Shown: piece after piece, positions 23,087-30,373 of the stretch | Layout of the letters: each line of letters begins with the position of its first letter | How positions within the stretch are numbered: position 1 is the first letter of the stretch | From: an uncultured Blautia sp. | GTDB taxonomy: Bacteria > Bacillota > Clostridia > Lachnospirales > Lachnospiraceae | NCBI GenBank assembly: GCA_934373235.1 | Contig: CAKROW010000020.1 | Location: forward strand, 1-37,006 | Direction of reading: 5' to 3' | Length of the DNA: 37,006 bases | Notes under the pieces: model-generated | The model's input: only the letters and a program-made list of their open reading frames with translations | Databases searched by the model: none | What the model was told of the DNA's origin: nothing | Program-made: the position numbers and the translations under genes

Positions 23087-24682
23087 TTATTCCTCATCAT
23101 AGGAACCATCATCCGAACTGTCATAAGAGGAATCGTCATAAGAGCTGTCATCATAAGAGCTGTCGTCCGAATAATCATCATAAGAAGAATCGTCATAAGA
23201 ACTATCATCCGAACCGTCATCGTAGGAACTGTCATCGTAGGAACTGTCATCCGAAGAAGAATCGTCATAAGAGCTGTCACCGGAACTGCTGTCTGAGCTG
23301 TCTTCAGAATTAATATCAACTCCTTTTTGTGCGTAATACTGTTCTGCTGTGACAGAATCATTATCCTCCACAATATTACCGGAGGAATCGATCATATTCA
23401 GGTCTGTATCAATAGTCACATCCAGAAGATCCGTACCTGTGGAAGGCGTTACATTCATGGACATGATCTCATTATATTTGCTCTTCAGGTTTGCAAGGGT
23501 GAAAACATCACCAATGTAATTGCGGACACCATTCTGGGCTGCCAGTTCTTCGGTGTAATCATCCAGCATATAAGGACCGAATTCTCCGCTGTCACTGTTG
23601 TAGTGCATCACAAGAGGTTTAACTTCGGGTGTAAGGATCTGTATGGAAGTCTTGCCGTTAAGCTCGCTCTTCTGTATGGTAAAGCTTGCCATTCCTCCAA
23701 GAAGTTCCTCCAGCTTCTGCTGTGTGGAGACGAAATTGCCAAGAGAATAAAAGACAACAGCCTCATTACCTTTGCCGTCGGAAAGTCTTCCATACGGCTG
23801 GAGAACATGAGGATGACCGCCGATAATAACATTAACCCCCTGTTCCATAAGGTAGGCAGCCCACTGTTTCTCATACTCAGAAGGCATAGTCTCATCTTCA
23901 GTGCCCCAGTGAGCAACAAAAATGATGCAGTCAGCCTGTTCTTTGGCCTTTTTGATCATGGTGGTGATCTTGGTCTTGTCAAATATATCGATCATATAAT
24001 CACGTCCCTCAATCCCCCCCACATTGGTTCCGTAGGTGTAATCCAGAAAAGCGATCTTAATACCGTTAACCTCCCGGATCTTTACAGTATCTGCATCCTC
24101 CTGGGAATCGTGGATACCTATGAGGGTCACATCCGGGTATTTGGTTTTCCAGAAGTTGAGAGTATCGGCCAGGAAATCATAACCAAAATCATCAATATGG
24201 TTTGTGGCAGATTCAACAACATTAAAACCAGCTTTGATAATAGCATCGCCTACCTCTGTAGGTGTGGCAAAAGACGGATAGGAGCTTACGCTGTCATGGT
24301 CAGTGGTAAAAACGGTTTCCTGATCGATCATCTTTACATCTGCAGACTGAATGGCATCCAGGACATGGGTATAGATCTTGTCATAATTCCAGTCTCCGGA
24401 ATCGGATTCACCGGCATCGATCAGGGACTGATGATAAAGATTATCCCCTACTGCGATGACAGATGCAGTGCTGGTAACAGGAGTATTCTCCTCATTTTCC
24501 TTCTTTTGTCGGGTGATCTCAGCCTTCTTCCTGGCATCCTGGGCAGGTTTGCGTATCAGGCGGTAATCCAACTGGTTAAAAAGCAGGATCAGCACAGCCA
24601 GAACCCCCACAGATGCCAGAAGACTGGTACGGGCATTACGCCGTTCTTTGATATTTAAAGGGAGATTATCATTTCGTTTCAT
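23087..24682 (-). CDS. CapA/PgsA-type metallophosphatase with Ser/Asp/Tyr repeat tail
   Basis: 531 residues. A basic N-terminus and one helix (about 20-36, TSLLASVGVLAVLILLF) anchor it with the rest outside. Residues about 72-330 are a CapA-family calcineurin-like phosphoesterase: VIAVGDNLYH, VESATNHIDDFG, FVAHWGTE and VIIGGHPHVLQP carry the expected metal ligands. The family is named after poly-gamma-glutamate synthesis protein CapA, but no capB/capC genes are nearby, so poly-glutamate production should not be assumed. After a domain of about 110 residues the last 71 residues consist of Ser, Asp, Gly and Tyr, with seven SSYDD units. The octapeptide SSDDGSYD also occurs in the deacetylase tail at 20608-20724. 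Ribosome site AAGG is weak. Confidence 0.85.
   Translation of the reverse strand: MKRNDNLPLNIKERRNARTSLLASVGVLAVLILLFNQLDYRLIRKPAQDARKKAEITRQKKENEENTPVTSTASVIAVGDNLYHQSLIDAGESDSGDWNYDKIYTHVLDAIQSADVKMIDQETVFTTDHDSVSSYPSFATPTEVGDAIIKAGFNVVESATNHIDDFGYDFLADTLNFWKTKYPDVTLIGIHDSQEDADTVKIREVNGIKIAFLDYTYGTNVGGIEGRDYMIDIFDKTKITTMIKKAKEQADCIIFVAHWGTEDETMPSEYEKQWAAYLMEQGVNVIIGGHPHVLQPYGRLSDGKGNEAVVFYSLGNFVSTQQKLEELLGGMASFTIQKSELNGKTSIQILTPEVKPLVMHYNSDSGEFGPYMLDDYTEELAAQNGVRNYIGDVFTLANLKSKYNEIMSMNVTPSTGTDLLDVTIDTDLNMIDSSGNIVEDNDSVTAEQYYAQKGVDINSEDSSDSSSGDSSYDDSSSDDSSYDDSSYDDGSDDSSYDDSSYDDYSDDSSYDDSSYDDSSYDSSDDGSYDEE
23090..23302 (-). repeat. Ser/Asp/Tyr low-complexity repeat tail of the CapA-like protein
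   Basis: 71 codons encoding seven SSYDD units and variants (SSSDD, YSDD, GSDD). The 15-bp unit is in frame and imperfect at DNA level. Confidence 0.85.
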
Positions 24683-24729
24683 GGTATGTACCTTAACTTT
24701 CTATATGAGATCAATTTTGTGTGATAGTC

Positions 24730-24758
24730 ATTATAGCAGATTTTCTGAAGCTTGTGAA
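24730..24758 (-). promoter_or_regulatory. Promoter for the CapA-like gene
   Basis: Minus-strand TTCACA (24758-24753), 17-base spacer, TATAAT (24735-24730), 47 bases before the ATG at 24682. It is back to back with the promoter of the small Nif11-like gene. Confidence 0.7.
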
Positions 24759-24763
24759 GACAG

Positions 24764-24793
24764 GTGACAGGCTGGAAAAAGATGTAGTATAAT
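24764..24793 (+). promoter_or_regulatory. Promoter for the Nif11-like gene
   Basis: GTGACA (24764-24769), 18-base spacer, TATAAT (24788-24793), 26 bases before the ATG. Its -35 lies only six bases from the -35 of the divergent promoter. Confidence 0.7.
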
Positions 24794-24819
24794 AGACAGA
24801 AAAAAAGGAGGAATCCCCT

Positions 24820-25104
24820 ATGGAAATTACAGAAATGCTTGACCAGCTTCTGGAAAAAGCACGCAGAGACGAAGCCCTTCGTCAGCAGCTTCTGGCTACC
24901 AGGGAAGATGAACATCCGCTGGCAGCCTTCTGTGCCAAATGCAGGGAGCTTGGTTATCCGGTATATGAGATGGAACTTATCAATGCAGGAGAAGAATTTT
25001 ATGCCACTATGAGGAGGAGCACCAACGGCGGCGGTGAAAATTCTCCTATGCTGGAAGGTGAGGATGATTTCTATGAGCTTTTCTTTGCAGGGCTGATGCA
25101 CTGA
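24820..25104 (+). CDS. Small acidic Nif11-like protein
   Basis: 94 residues with a perfect ribosome site (AAAGGAGG) and own promoter, so it is clearly a real gene. Residues 1-56 follow the pattern of Nif11-like leader domains: a short helix, DEALRQQLL (17-25), P-L-A-A-F-C-A-K-C (33-41), then RELGYPVYEMEL (42-53). A Gly-Gly-Gly at 70-72 precedes a 22-residue acidic C-terminus (ENSPML, then EDDFYELFF). In Nif11 families a GG site often marks the leader/core junction of a modified peptide. Here the putative core has no Cys and few Ser/Thr, and no radical-SAM, lanthionine or export gene is nearby, so a peptide-natural-product role is weak; a free-standing Nif11-domain protein is equally likely. 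Cys38 and Cys41 form a CAKC pair. Confidence 0.75.
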   Translation: MEITEMLDQLLEKARRDEALRQQLLATREDEHPLAAFCAKCRELGYPVYEMELINAGEEFYATMRRSTNGGGENSPMLEGEDDFYELFFAGLMH

Positions 25105-25113
25105 GGCGTAGCG

Positions 25114-25210
25114 GTAATTATAATATTTTATAAAGTGCTGTGCCCGGTGATTTCGGTGTACGAAGCTGAATAATTGGGACACCTGAGTTTGAGGAACAGG
25201 TTATAATTAC
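25114..25210. repeat. Widely spaced 10-bp inverted repeat in the convergent gap
   Basis: GTAATTATAA (25114-25123) and TTATAATTAC (25201-25210) are perfect inverted copies bounding 77 bases; the right copy includes the TAA stop of the DUF885 gene. Inside is a smaller hairpin (TTCG, GTGTA, CGAA). There is no strong T run, so it is not a standard terminator. Confidence 0.5.
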
Positions 25211-26985
25211 ATCTGAGTGATATATTTTTCTAATACAGGGAACTGGACACCGCCCAGCTTCAGCACTTTCCGGTGAAAATCCTTCAGGTCGAATTTGTCT
25301 CCCAGGCGTTTCTGCTGGGAGGTACGAAGATCCAGGATACTTAAATATCCCCAGTAATATTTCAGGTAATTGGCGGGAGTTTCCACGATATACTGGTAAA
25401 TTTCCCGGACAACAGCCGGATCGCTGATACCGAAAGCCTTAAGGAAGCTGGCGGCCTGGGCAGGGCTCCATCCTCTGTAATGGATCTCAATGTCCAGAAG
25501 AGAGTACAGACACAGATTCACACTTCGGTTCAGCCAGGCAAGCTGTGCCAGTTCCCGGGGATTTTTTTCCTGTATATAATCTGCAGCATAACCATAGGCA
25601 AAGGATTCTGTGTAAGTAGCCCAGCCTTCCGCAAATCCGGAGGTATCCAGAAGATAGCGGATATGGGAGGGTTTCTGCCTTCCGAAATAAACGCTCTGGT
25701 AGAGATGTCCCGGAAATCCTTCATGGGCAAGTGTGGTAAAAAGAGACAGTCCTTTGCCGGAGGAGGCCGGATTTATGTAAATCACATTAGGGCTTCCGGT
25801 ATCCAGCGGTGGAGTGAGATAAAAGGCAGGACTTAAATAATCTTTCATGGAATCATGGACATTGCGGAGCTCCCAGGAAATTTTTTTTAGCGGGGGGAAA
25901 TCTTTTTCCATTTTTTTCTGAAGGATGGTCATGGTGGTTTTCGGAGACTGTTCTTTAAATTTCAGTTCTCCTGATATGGCAGTGAGAAGCTGTGGATTTT
26001 CTCTGGTCAGAGACCGGAGGGCGCTGATATCAGAAGTAAGCTGTGAGGAAAGCCTTTTTTCGATCTGAGCCACAGGAATCCAGGTCCCAACCTGGCTTTT
26101 CAGAAGATATGTATAATATTCCCTGCCACCGGTGAAATAATAAAGCCCCCGGTCATTACGGCCGGTCCCACGGAGGGTATCCAGACCATCCATCAGTTCC
26201 TGATATGCGGGGATCACTTCATTTATGATCAGCTTTTTGTGAGCCTGGCAGAGCTTCCGGATATCTTTGCCGGAAAGACCCAGGTCTTTCAGTTTTTTCT
26301 CAAAAACATCCAGCATATAGTTGGAATCAGGATCTCTGATAAAAGCCTCACACTGTTCAAGGATACGGTCAAGGGTGGTATCACTCATAAAAAATCCTGC
26401 CTGAGATCTGGCTTTTTCAAAATCCAGGATACTCTCAAAATAGGGCCGAATGGTTGTGAGGAGTTTCAGATAATCTGTAACATCTTTTTTTTCATAAAAA
26501 GCATACTCTGCAAGAAGTACAGGAAGCTGTGCCTGGATGCCAAGACTGGGGCCAAGGAGTTCCTGGAGGAGATAATTATTATCCAGGGAACGAACCGTAT
26601 GGTAATAGAGAAGCATCATATCCAGAGTGATCTGGTTTTCATGGGAAAGGCGGCTGTAGGCAAAGCTTTTCAGTTTTTTTTCGTACTTTTCGCAAAGCTT
26701 ATAAGTTTTTTCCATGGAAGTGTTTACTGTGCCGAGGCTGGCCGGCGGCGGTGAAATCCCCTGTTTTTCCGGATATGCCAGGGAATAGTGCAGGTTCAGG
26801 GAGCTTCCGCTGACTTCATTTCTGAAGACTTTTTCCGAAAAAGCCTCAAATTTTCCGTTTTCAGATAGATAACGTCTGGAAAGACAGCCGGCACTGATCA
26901 CCACAGCAAGAGAGAGACAGGTAAACAGAGATATCAGAAGGAAACGTCTGGCTCTGAAAAAGCGCAGGTGCAGATGATAAAACAT
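25207..26985 (-). CDS. DUF885-family lipoprotein, putative zinc metallopeptidase
   Basis: 592 residues. The N-terminus is a basic-plus-hydrophobic signal ending in the lipobox SAGC, so it is probably a lipoprotein on the outer face of the membrane. The body matches DUF885: the zinc-site motif HEGFPGH (His421, Glu422, His427) and the downstream GFAEGWATYTE with a further likely Glu ligand, then a conserved LRTSQQKRLGDKFDLKDFHRKVL end. The family is distantly related to M3/M32-type metallopeptidases; its substrates are not established. Ribosome site AAAGGA precedes the start. It is monocistronic and divergent from trxB. The frame is intact and the length usual. Confidence 0.88.
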   Translation of the reverse strand: MFYHLHLRFFRARRFLLISLFTCLSLAVVISAGCLSRRYLSENGKFEAFSEKVFRNEVSGSSLNLHYSLAYPEKQGISPPPASLGTVNTSMEKTYKLCEKYEKKLKSFAYSRLSHENQITLDMMLLYYHTVRSLDNNYLLQELLGPSLGIQAQLPVLLAEYAFYEKKDVTDYLKLLTTIRPYFESILDFEKARSQAGFFMSDTTLDRILEQCEAFIRDPDSNYMLDVFEKKLKDLGLSGKDIRKLCQAHKKLIINEVIPAYQELMDGLDTLRGTGRNDRGLYYFTGGREYYTYLLKSQVGTWIPVAQIEKRLSSQLTSDISALRSLTRENPQLLTAISGELKFKEQSPKTTMTILQKKMEKDFPPLKKISWELRNVHDSMKDYLSPAFYLTPPLDTGSPNVIYINPASSGKGLSLFTTLAHEGFPGHLYQSVYFGRQKPSHIRYLLDTSGFAEGWATYTESFAYGYAADYIQEKNPRELAQLAWLNRSVNLCLYSLLDIEIHYRGWSPAQAASFLKAFGISDPAVVREIYQYIVETPANYLKYYWGYLSILDLRTSQQKRLGDKFDLKDFHRKVLKLGGVQFPVLEKYITQM

Positions 26986-27027
26986 AGAATGACGGATTCC
27001 TTTCAGAGGTGGGTTCTTTATATATTA

Positions 27028-27056
27028 TTGGAAAACATGGAAATCTATGTTATTAT
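27028..27056 (+). promoter_or_regulatory. Promoter for trxB-lacI
   Basis: TTGGAA (27028-27033), 17-base spacer, TATTAT (27051-27056). Predicted start near 27063. Confidence 0.6.
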
Positions 27057-27063
27057 ATCGTGA

Positions 27064-27127
27064 GAATTGCGGCAGGGATGAGCAATTCATGGATACTGGG
27101 TCGGAGGTGGAATACCCTGTGACCCAG
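27064..27127 (+). promoter_or_regulatory. Structured 5' leader of trxB: two hairpins with complementary loops
   Basis: Hairpin 1 pairs GAATTGC (27064-27070) with GCAATTC (27082-27088). Hairpin 2 pairs CTGGGTC (27096-27102) with GACCCAG (27121-27127). CAGGG in loop 1 (27073-27077) is complementary to CCCTG in loop 2 (27115-27119), allowing a loop-loop interaction. The same stretch contains a 14-codon frame (27078-27122, MSNSWILGRRWNTL) with an SD-like AGGG too close to its ATG. No T run follows, so it is not a terminator. It matches no riboswitch class I can name. Confidence 0.5.
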
Positions 27128-27153
27128 GTGAGTAATTTACAGGAGCAGAAAAA

Positions 27154-28080
27154 ATGAGTGAGATATATGATCTGGCGATCTTAGGTGCAGGGCCGGCAGG
27201 GATCACGGCTGCGATCTATGCCCTGCGGGGAAAAATGAACATATTATGGATTGATGAGAAGTTTGCCACAGGCGGGCAGATCACAGATACCTCTGAGATA
27301 GATAATTATCCGGGGATGCCGGGAGTAACCGGAATGGATCTGGGAGAAGCTATGGGAGAACATGCCCGGAGGATCGGAGCAGAACCTGTAAGGGAGAAGG
27401 TCCGCTCCCTGGAAAATCTGGATCAGGAGATCAGGACCATCCGGACAAAGAAGCACGAATATCAGGCCAGGGCAGTGATACTTGCCCTGGGAGCAGCCCA
27501 CAGGAAGCTTATGATACCCGGGGAGGAGGAGCTTTCCGGAATGGGAGTTTCCTACTGTGCTACCTGTGACGGAGCTTTTTATAAGGACAGAGTGGTGGCA
27601 GTGACAGGTGGTGGAGATGTTGCGCTGGAAGATGCGGCTTTTCTTGCCAGATTGTGTAAAAAAGTATATATCATCCACAGGCGGGATGTGTTCCGCGGCA
27701 CAAAGGTTCTCCAGGATCAGATCTTCCGCTGCGAAAATGTGGAAGTTATCTGGGACAGTGTGGCTGAGGAGATTCTGGGAGAGTCTGAGGTGACCGGACT
27801 TCGCATACGGAATATAAAAACAGAAGAAAAGAGAGATCTGGATGTGGATGGCGTTTTTGTGGCAGTTGGAATGGAGCCGGATACCGGGATTGTGAAAGGC
27901 ATGGTAAAGCTTGATGAAGCCGGTTATATATGTGCGGGAGAAGACTGTGTTACCAGCATTCCCGGTGTTTTTGCAGCAGGGGATATAAGGACAAAGCCGC
28001 TGAGACAGGTTGTAACGGCTGTGGCAGATGGTGCCTGTGCAGCGTCATCAGCCATGAAATATCTGGATGGATTAGGATAA
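27154..28080 (+). CDS. trxB: Thioredoxin reductase (TrxB-like flavoprotein)
   Basis: 308-residue FAD/NADPH-dependent disulfide reductase of the low-molecular-weight type. The N-terminal FAD-binding motif is LGAGPAGITAAIYA, the redox-active pair is CATC (Cys135, Cys138), the NADPH domain has GGGDVALEDA, and GVFAAGDIRTKPLRQVVTAVADGA is the second FAD motif. In most thioredoxin reductases the NADPH motif reads GGGDSA; here Val replaces Ser. It supplies electrons to thioredoxin in the cytoplasm. The lacI gene follows after 12 bases, so they are probably one transcript. No thioredoxin gene is adjacent. A ferredoxin-dependent or NADH-linked variant cannot be excluded from sequence. Confidence 0.93.
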   Translation: MSEIYDLAILGAGPAGITAAIYALRGKMNILWIDEKFATGGQITDTSEIDNYPGMPGVTGMDLGEAMGEHARRIGAEPVREKVRSLENLDQEIRTIRTKKHEYQARAVILALGAAHRKLMIPGEEELSGMGVSYCATCDGAFYKDRVVAVTGGGDVALEDAAFLARLCKKVYIIHRRDVFRGTKVLQDQIFRCENVEVIWDSVAEEILGESEVTGLRIRNIKTEEKRDLDVDGVFVAVGMEPDTGIVKGMVKLDEAGYICAGEDCVTSIPGVFAAGDIRTKPLRQVVTAVADGACAASSAMKYLDGLG

Positions 28081-28092
28081 CGGAGGTAAAAA

Positions 28093-29121
28093 ATGGCAAC
28101 GATCAAGGAAATTGCAGAGCGGGCAGGGGTAAGTACAACAACGGTTTCCAATGTGATACATGGAAAAACCAAGAAAGTTTCTCCGGCTAATATCAGCAAG
28201 ATCGAAGCATTGATCAAGGAGATGGGATATGTCCAGAAAATGGGACTCAGAGTTCTGAATAACGAAAAATCCCATCTGATCGCAGTTGTGATCAATTATC
28301 ATAAAGACTTTAAAGACTCGATCCTGGGAGATCCTTTTTATGGAAAGATCCTGGGATTTATTGAGAAATATGTACAGGAGCAGGACTATTACCTGATGCT
28401 GTATTCTGCCAAGGATACGGACAAGATCTTTCAGATGGTCATGGGATGGGATGTGGATGGTGTGATCGCCATTTCTTTCAGCAAAAGTAACTGTGAGAAG
28501 ATATACCAACTGATCAAGAAGCCTATTGTGTCCATTGATGCTTACGGTGAGCTGGAGAAAGGCCAGGAAAGCAATGTGATCAATATTGGCCTGGACGATG
28601 AAAGTGGCGGTTATCTTATGACAAAGTATCTTCTGGAGTGTGGATATGAGCATATCCAGGTATGTGCGGGAAGAGACAGCGGTGTGGATCATTTCCGTTA
28701 TCTTGGTGCCAAAAAAGCAGGTGAAGAGCTTGCCGGCAGCAGACAGAAGGTACGGTTTACGCCTCTGGGAATGAATTATGCCAAGCGTAAGGAAAGCTAT
28801 GGATGGATCCTGCAGAGACGGAAGCCGAAGACTGCGCTGTTTTTCCTGTCAGACCTTTATGCCCTGGAAGCGATCAGCTATTTCAGCAGCAGAGGAGTAC
28901 AGATTCCGGAGGATATTGGAATTGCGGGATATGATAACATCAGTTATTCGGAATTTTCCGTACCAAGGCTTACCACGATCAGCCAGAATGTGGAGCGGAA
29001 AGCCACACTGGCTGTTGAGATCCTTATGGAACGTATCAACGGAGTGGAGAAAGAACGGGAGAAGGAGATCAGGCTTCCGGTATCCCTTATCACCAGAAAA
29101 TCCGTGCAGGAACAACAGTAG
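28093..29121 (+). CDS. LacI-family transcriptional regulator, probable PTS operon regulator
   Basis: 342 residues. The helix-turn-helix (residues 3-25, IKEIAERAGVSTTTVSNVIHG) and hinge are typical of LacI, followed by a periplasmic-binding-protein-like effector domain (about 60-335) with GVIAISFSK, IGLDDESGGYL and GIAGYDNISYSEFSVPRLTTI. Ribosome site GGAGG. It follows trxB and precedes the PTS operon, whose promoter is flanked by two palindromes at 29232 and 29290. Regulation of that operon is a strong inference from position; the effector is probably a sugar or sugar phosphate produced from the transported substrate. Confidence 0.92.
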   Translation: MATIKEIAERAGVSTTTVSNVIHGKTKKVSPANISKIEALIKEMGYVQKMGLRVLNNEKSHLIAVVINYHKDFKDSILGDPFYGKILGFIEKYVQEQDYYLMLYSAKDTDKIFQMVMGWDVDGVIAISFSKSNCEKIYQLIKKPIVSIDAYGELEKGQESNVINIGLDDESGGYLMTKYLLECGYEHIQVCAGRDSGVDHFRYLGAKKAGEELAGSRQKVRFTPLGMNYAKRKESYGWILQRRKPKTALFFLSDLYALEAISYFSSRGVQIPEDIGIAGYDNISYSEFSVPRLTTISQNVERKATLAVEILMERINGVEKEREKEIRLPVSLITRKSVQEQQ

Positions 29122-29135
29122 AAGGACGATCACAG

Positions 29136-29182
29136 AGGTCAGAGCACGTCTTTGGGAAAAAGAGTGTTTCTGACCTGTTTTT
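29136..29182 (+). terminator. Terminator after lacI
   Basis: AGGTCAGA (29136-29143) pairs perfectly with TCTGACCT (29169-29176), followed by GTTTTT. Confidence 0.85.
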
Positions 29183-29231
29183 GTATATGCAACCTGCACA
29201 AAACCATGAATTTTAAGTTGTCAGATTGAAT

Positions 29232-29247
29232 GGTTATGTACATAACC
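29232..29247 (+). promoter_or_regulatory. Operator O1 upstream of the PTS promoter
   Basis: GGTTATGTACATAACC is a perfect 16-bp palindrome, directly upstream of the -35. Its centre is 58 bp from that of the second copy. Confidence 0.8.
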
Positions 29248-29249
29248 TA

Positions 29250-29278
29250 TTTACAACAGCTATTGCGGATGCTATAGT
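29250..29278 (+). promoter_or_regulatory. Promoter of the PTS operon
   Basis: TTTACA (29250-29255), 17-base spacer, TATAGT (29273-29278). It lies between the two palindromes. Confidence 0.75.
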
Positions 29279-29289
29279 ATGGGTGTAAA

Positions 29290-29305
29290 GGTTAGGTACA
29301 TAACC
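29290..29305 (+). promoter_or_regulatory. Operator O2 just downstream of the PTS transcription start
   Basis: GGTTAGGTACATAACC differs from the upstream palindrome at one position and begins a few bases after the expected start point, a classic roadblock position for a LacI-type repressor. Confidence 0.8.
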
Positions 29306-29333
29306 AAAGGGAAATAAAAGGAGTGAATACCAG

Positions 29334-30338
29334 ATGAAACAGATTCTGATCGCTACACATGGAAAGATGGCTTCCGGTATCCGATATACAGCAGAACTGA
29401 TAGTGGGGAAGATGGCTGAGATCACCACTATCGATGCTTACGTAACACCGGAAGACAATGTGGAGAAAAAATTTGAAGAATACTTTGTACAGCACGAAAA
29501 TGACAGGATTTTCGTTTTCACAGATCTGATGGGCGGAAGTGTGAACCAGAAGCTTCTGGGTTACAGCCAGAAGGAGAACGTAACACTGATCACAGGAACC
29601 AACCTTCCGGTCCTCATGCAGGTGATGATGGCTGACGATGATGTGACAGATGAGGAGATCCGGGAATTTGTCGATGATGCCAGAGAAGAACTTCAGGTGG
29701 TAGACCTGGGCGGGGAGAAAAAATCTCCGGTAAAAGAAAATACCGCACAGACGGCAGAAAACGCTGCATCTGATACTGAGAAATCTGTCCCGGCGTCAAA
29801 GAAAGCACCGGAACCACAGTCCTACGATAATTCCACGGCAAAGATCACAGCGCTTCGTGTAGATGACCGTCTGATCCACGGACAGGTGGCAATGACCTGG
29901 ACCAAGCAGCTCCGGGTACAGGGAATCGTAGTAGCAAACGATGAGGCAGCTAATGACAATACACAGAAGATGGCACTTAAAATGGCAGTGCCTGGTGGAA
30001 TCAAATCCCTGATCAAACCGGTAGATGAAGCTATCCGCATCCTGAACAACCCGAAAGCATCCAAGATGCGTATCCTGGTTCTTACAAGAACTGTGAAGGA
30101 TGCACTGAAAGTAAGACAGAGCGTTGGTGAGATCGGATTTCTCAATGTAGGAAATACCGGACGTTTTGACGGAATTGATGTTTCCGAGAAACTTGTCCTG
30201 ACACCAACCATCATGCTGACAAAAGCAGAGCAGCAGGCACTGAAAGATCTGGTAGCTCTTGACCCGAAGACCTGTATGCAGCAGGTACCCAACGACGAGC
30301 AGAAGCTTGTAAAGGATGTGCTGAATAAGCTTGACTGA
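29334..30338 (+). CDS. PTS mannose-family transporter, fused IIA-IIB component
   Basis: 334 residues. The IIA domain (about 1-125) carries the phosphorylated His9 in ATHGKMASG and the LMGGSVN segment. An Ala/Pro/Lys/Glu linker (about 127-167) joins it to the IIB domain (about 168-334), whose phosphorylated His182 is in VDDRLIHGQV. In this family phosphate passes from HPr to IIA to IIB to the sugar during transport through IIC/IID. First gene of the operon, behind the operator-flanked promoter, with ribosome site AAAGGAG. Sugar specificity of mannose-family PTS cannot be read from IIAB; the nearby alpha-glucosidase suggests a glucosyl oligosaccharide or its product (inference). Confidence 0.93.
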   Translation: MKQILIATHGKMASGIRYTAELIVGKMAEITTIDAYVTPEDNVEKKFEEYFVQHENDRIFVFTDLMGGSVNQKLLGYSQKENVTLITGTNLPVLMQVMMADDDVTDEEIREFVDDAREELQVVDLGGEKKSPVKENTAQTAENAASDTEKSVPASKKAPEPQSYDNSTAKITALRVDDRLIHGQVAMTWTKQLRVQGIVVANDEAANDNTQKMALKMAVPGGIKSLIKPVDEAIRILNNPKASKMRILVLTRTVKDALKVRQSVGEIGFLNVGNTGRFDGIDVSEKLVLTPTIMLTKAEQQALKDLVALDPKTCMQQVPNDEQKLVKDVLNKLD

Positions 30339-30373
30339 TCCATACAACAATTTATAAAGGGAGGAAAGAAAAA

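Noticed and set aside
23327..24658. Long plus-strand open frame of 443 codons
   Set aside because: It is the antisense shadow of the CapA-like gene, which has clear family motifs; the plus frame has no ribosome site and a non-protein-like composition.
23087..24682. Calling the CapA-like gene a poly-gamma-glutamate capsule synthesis gene
   Set aside because: No capB or capC homologue is nearby, and CapA-family phosphoesterases are common without capsule loci.
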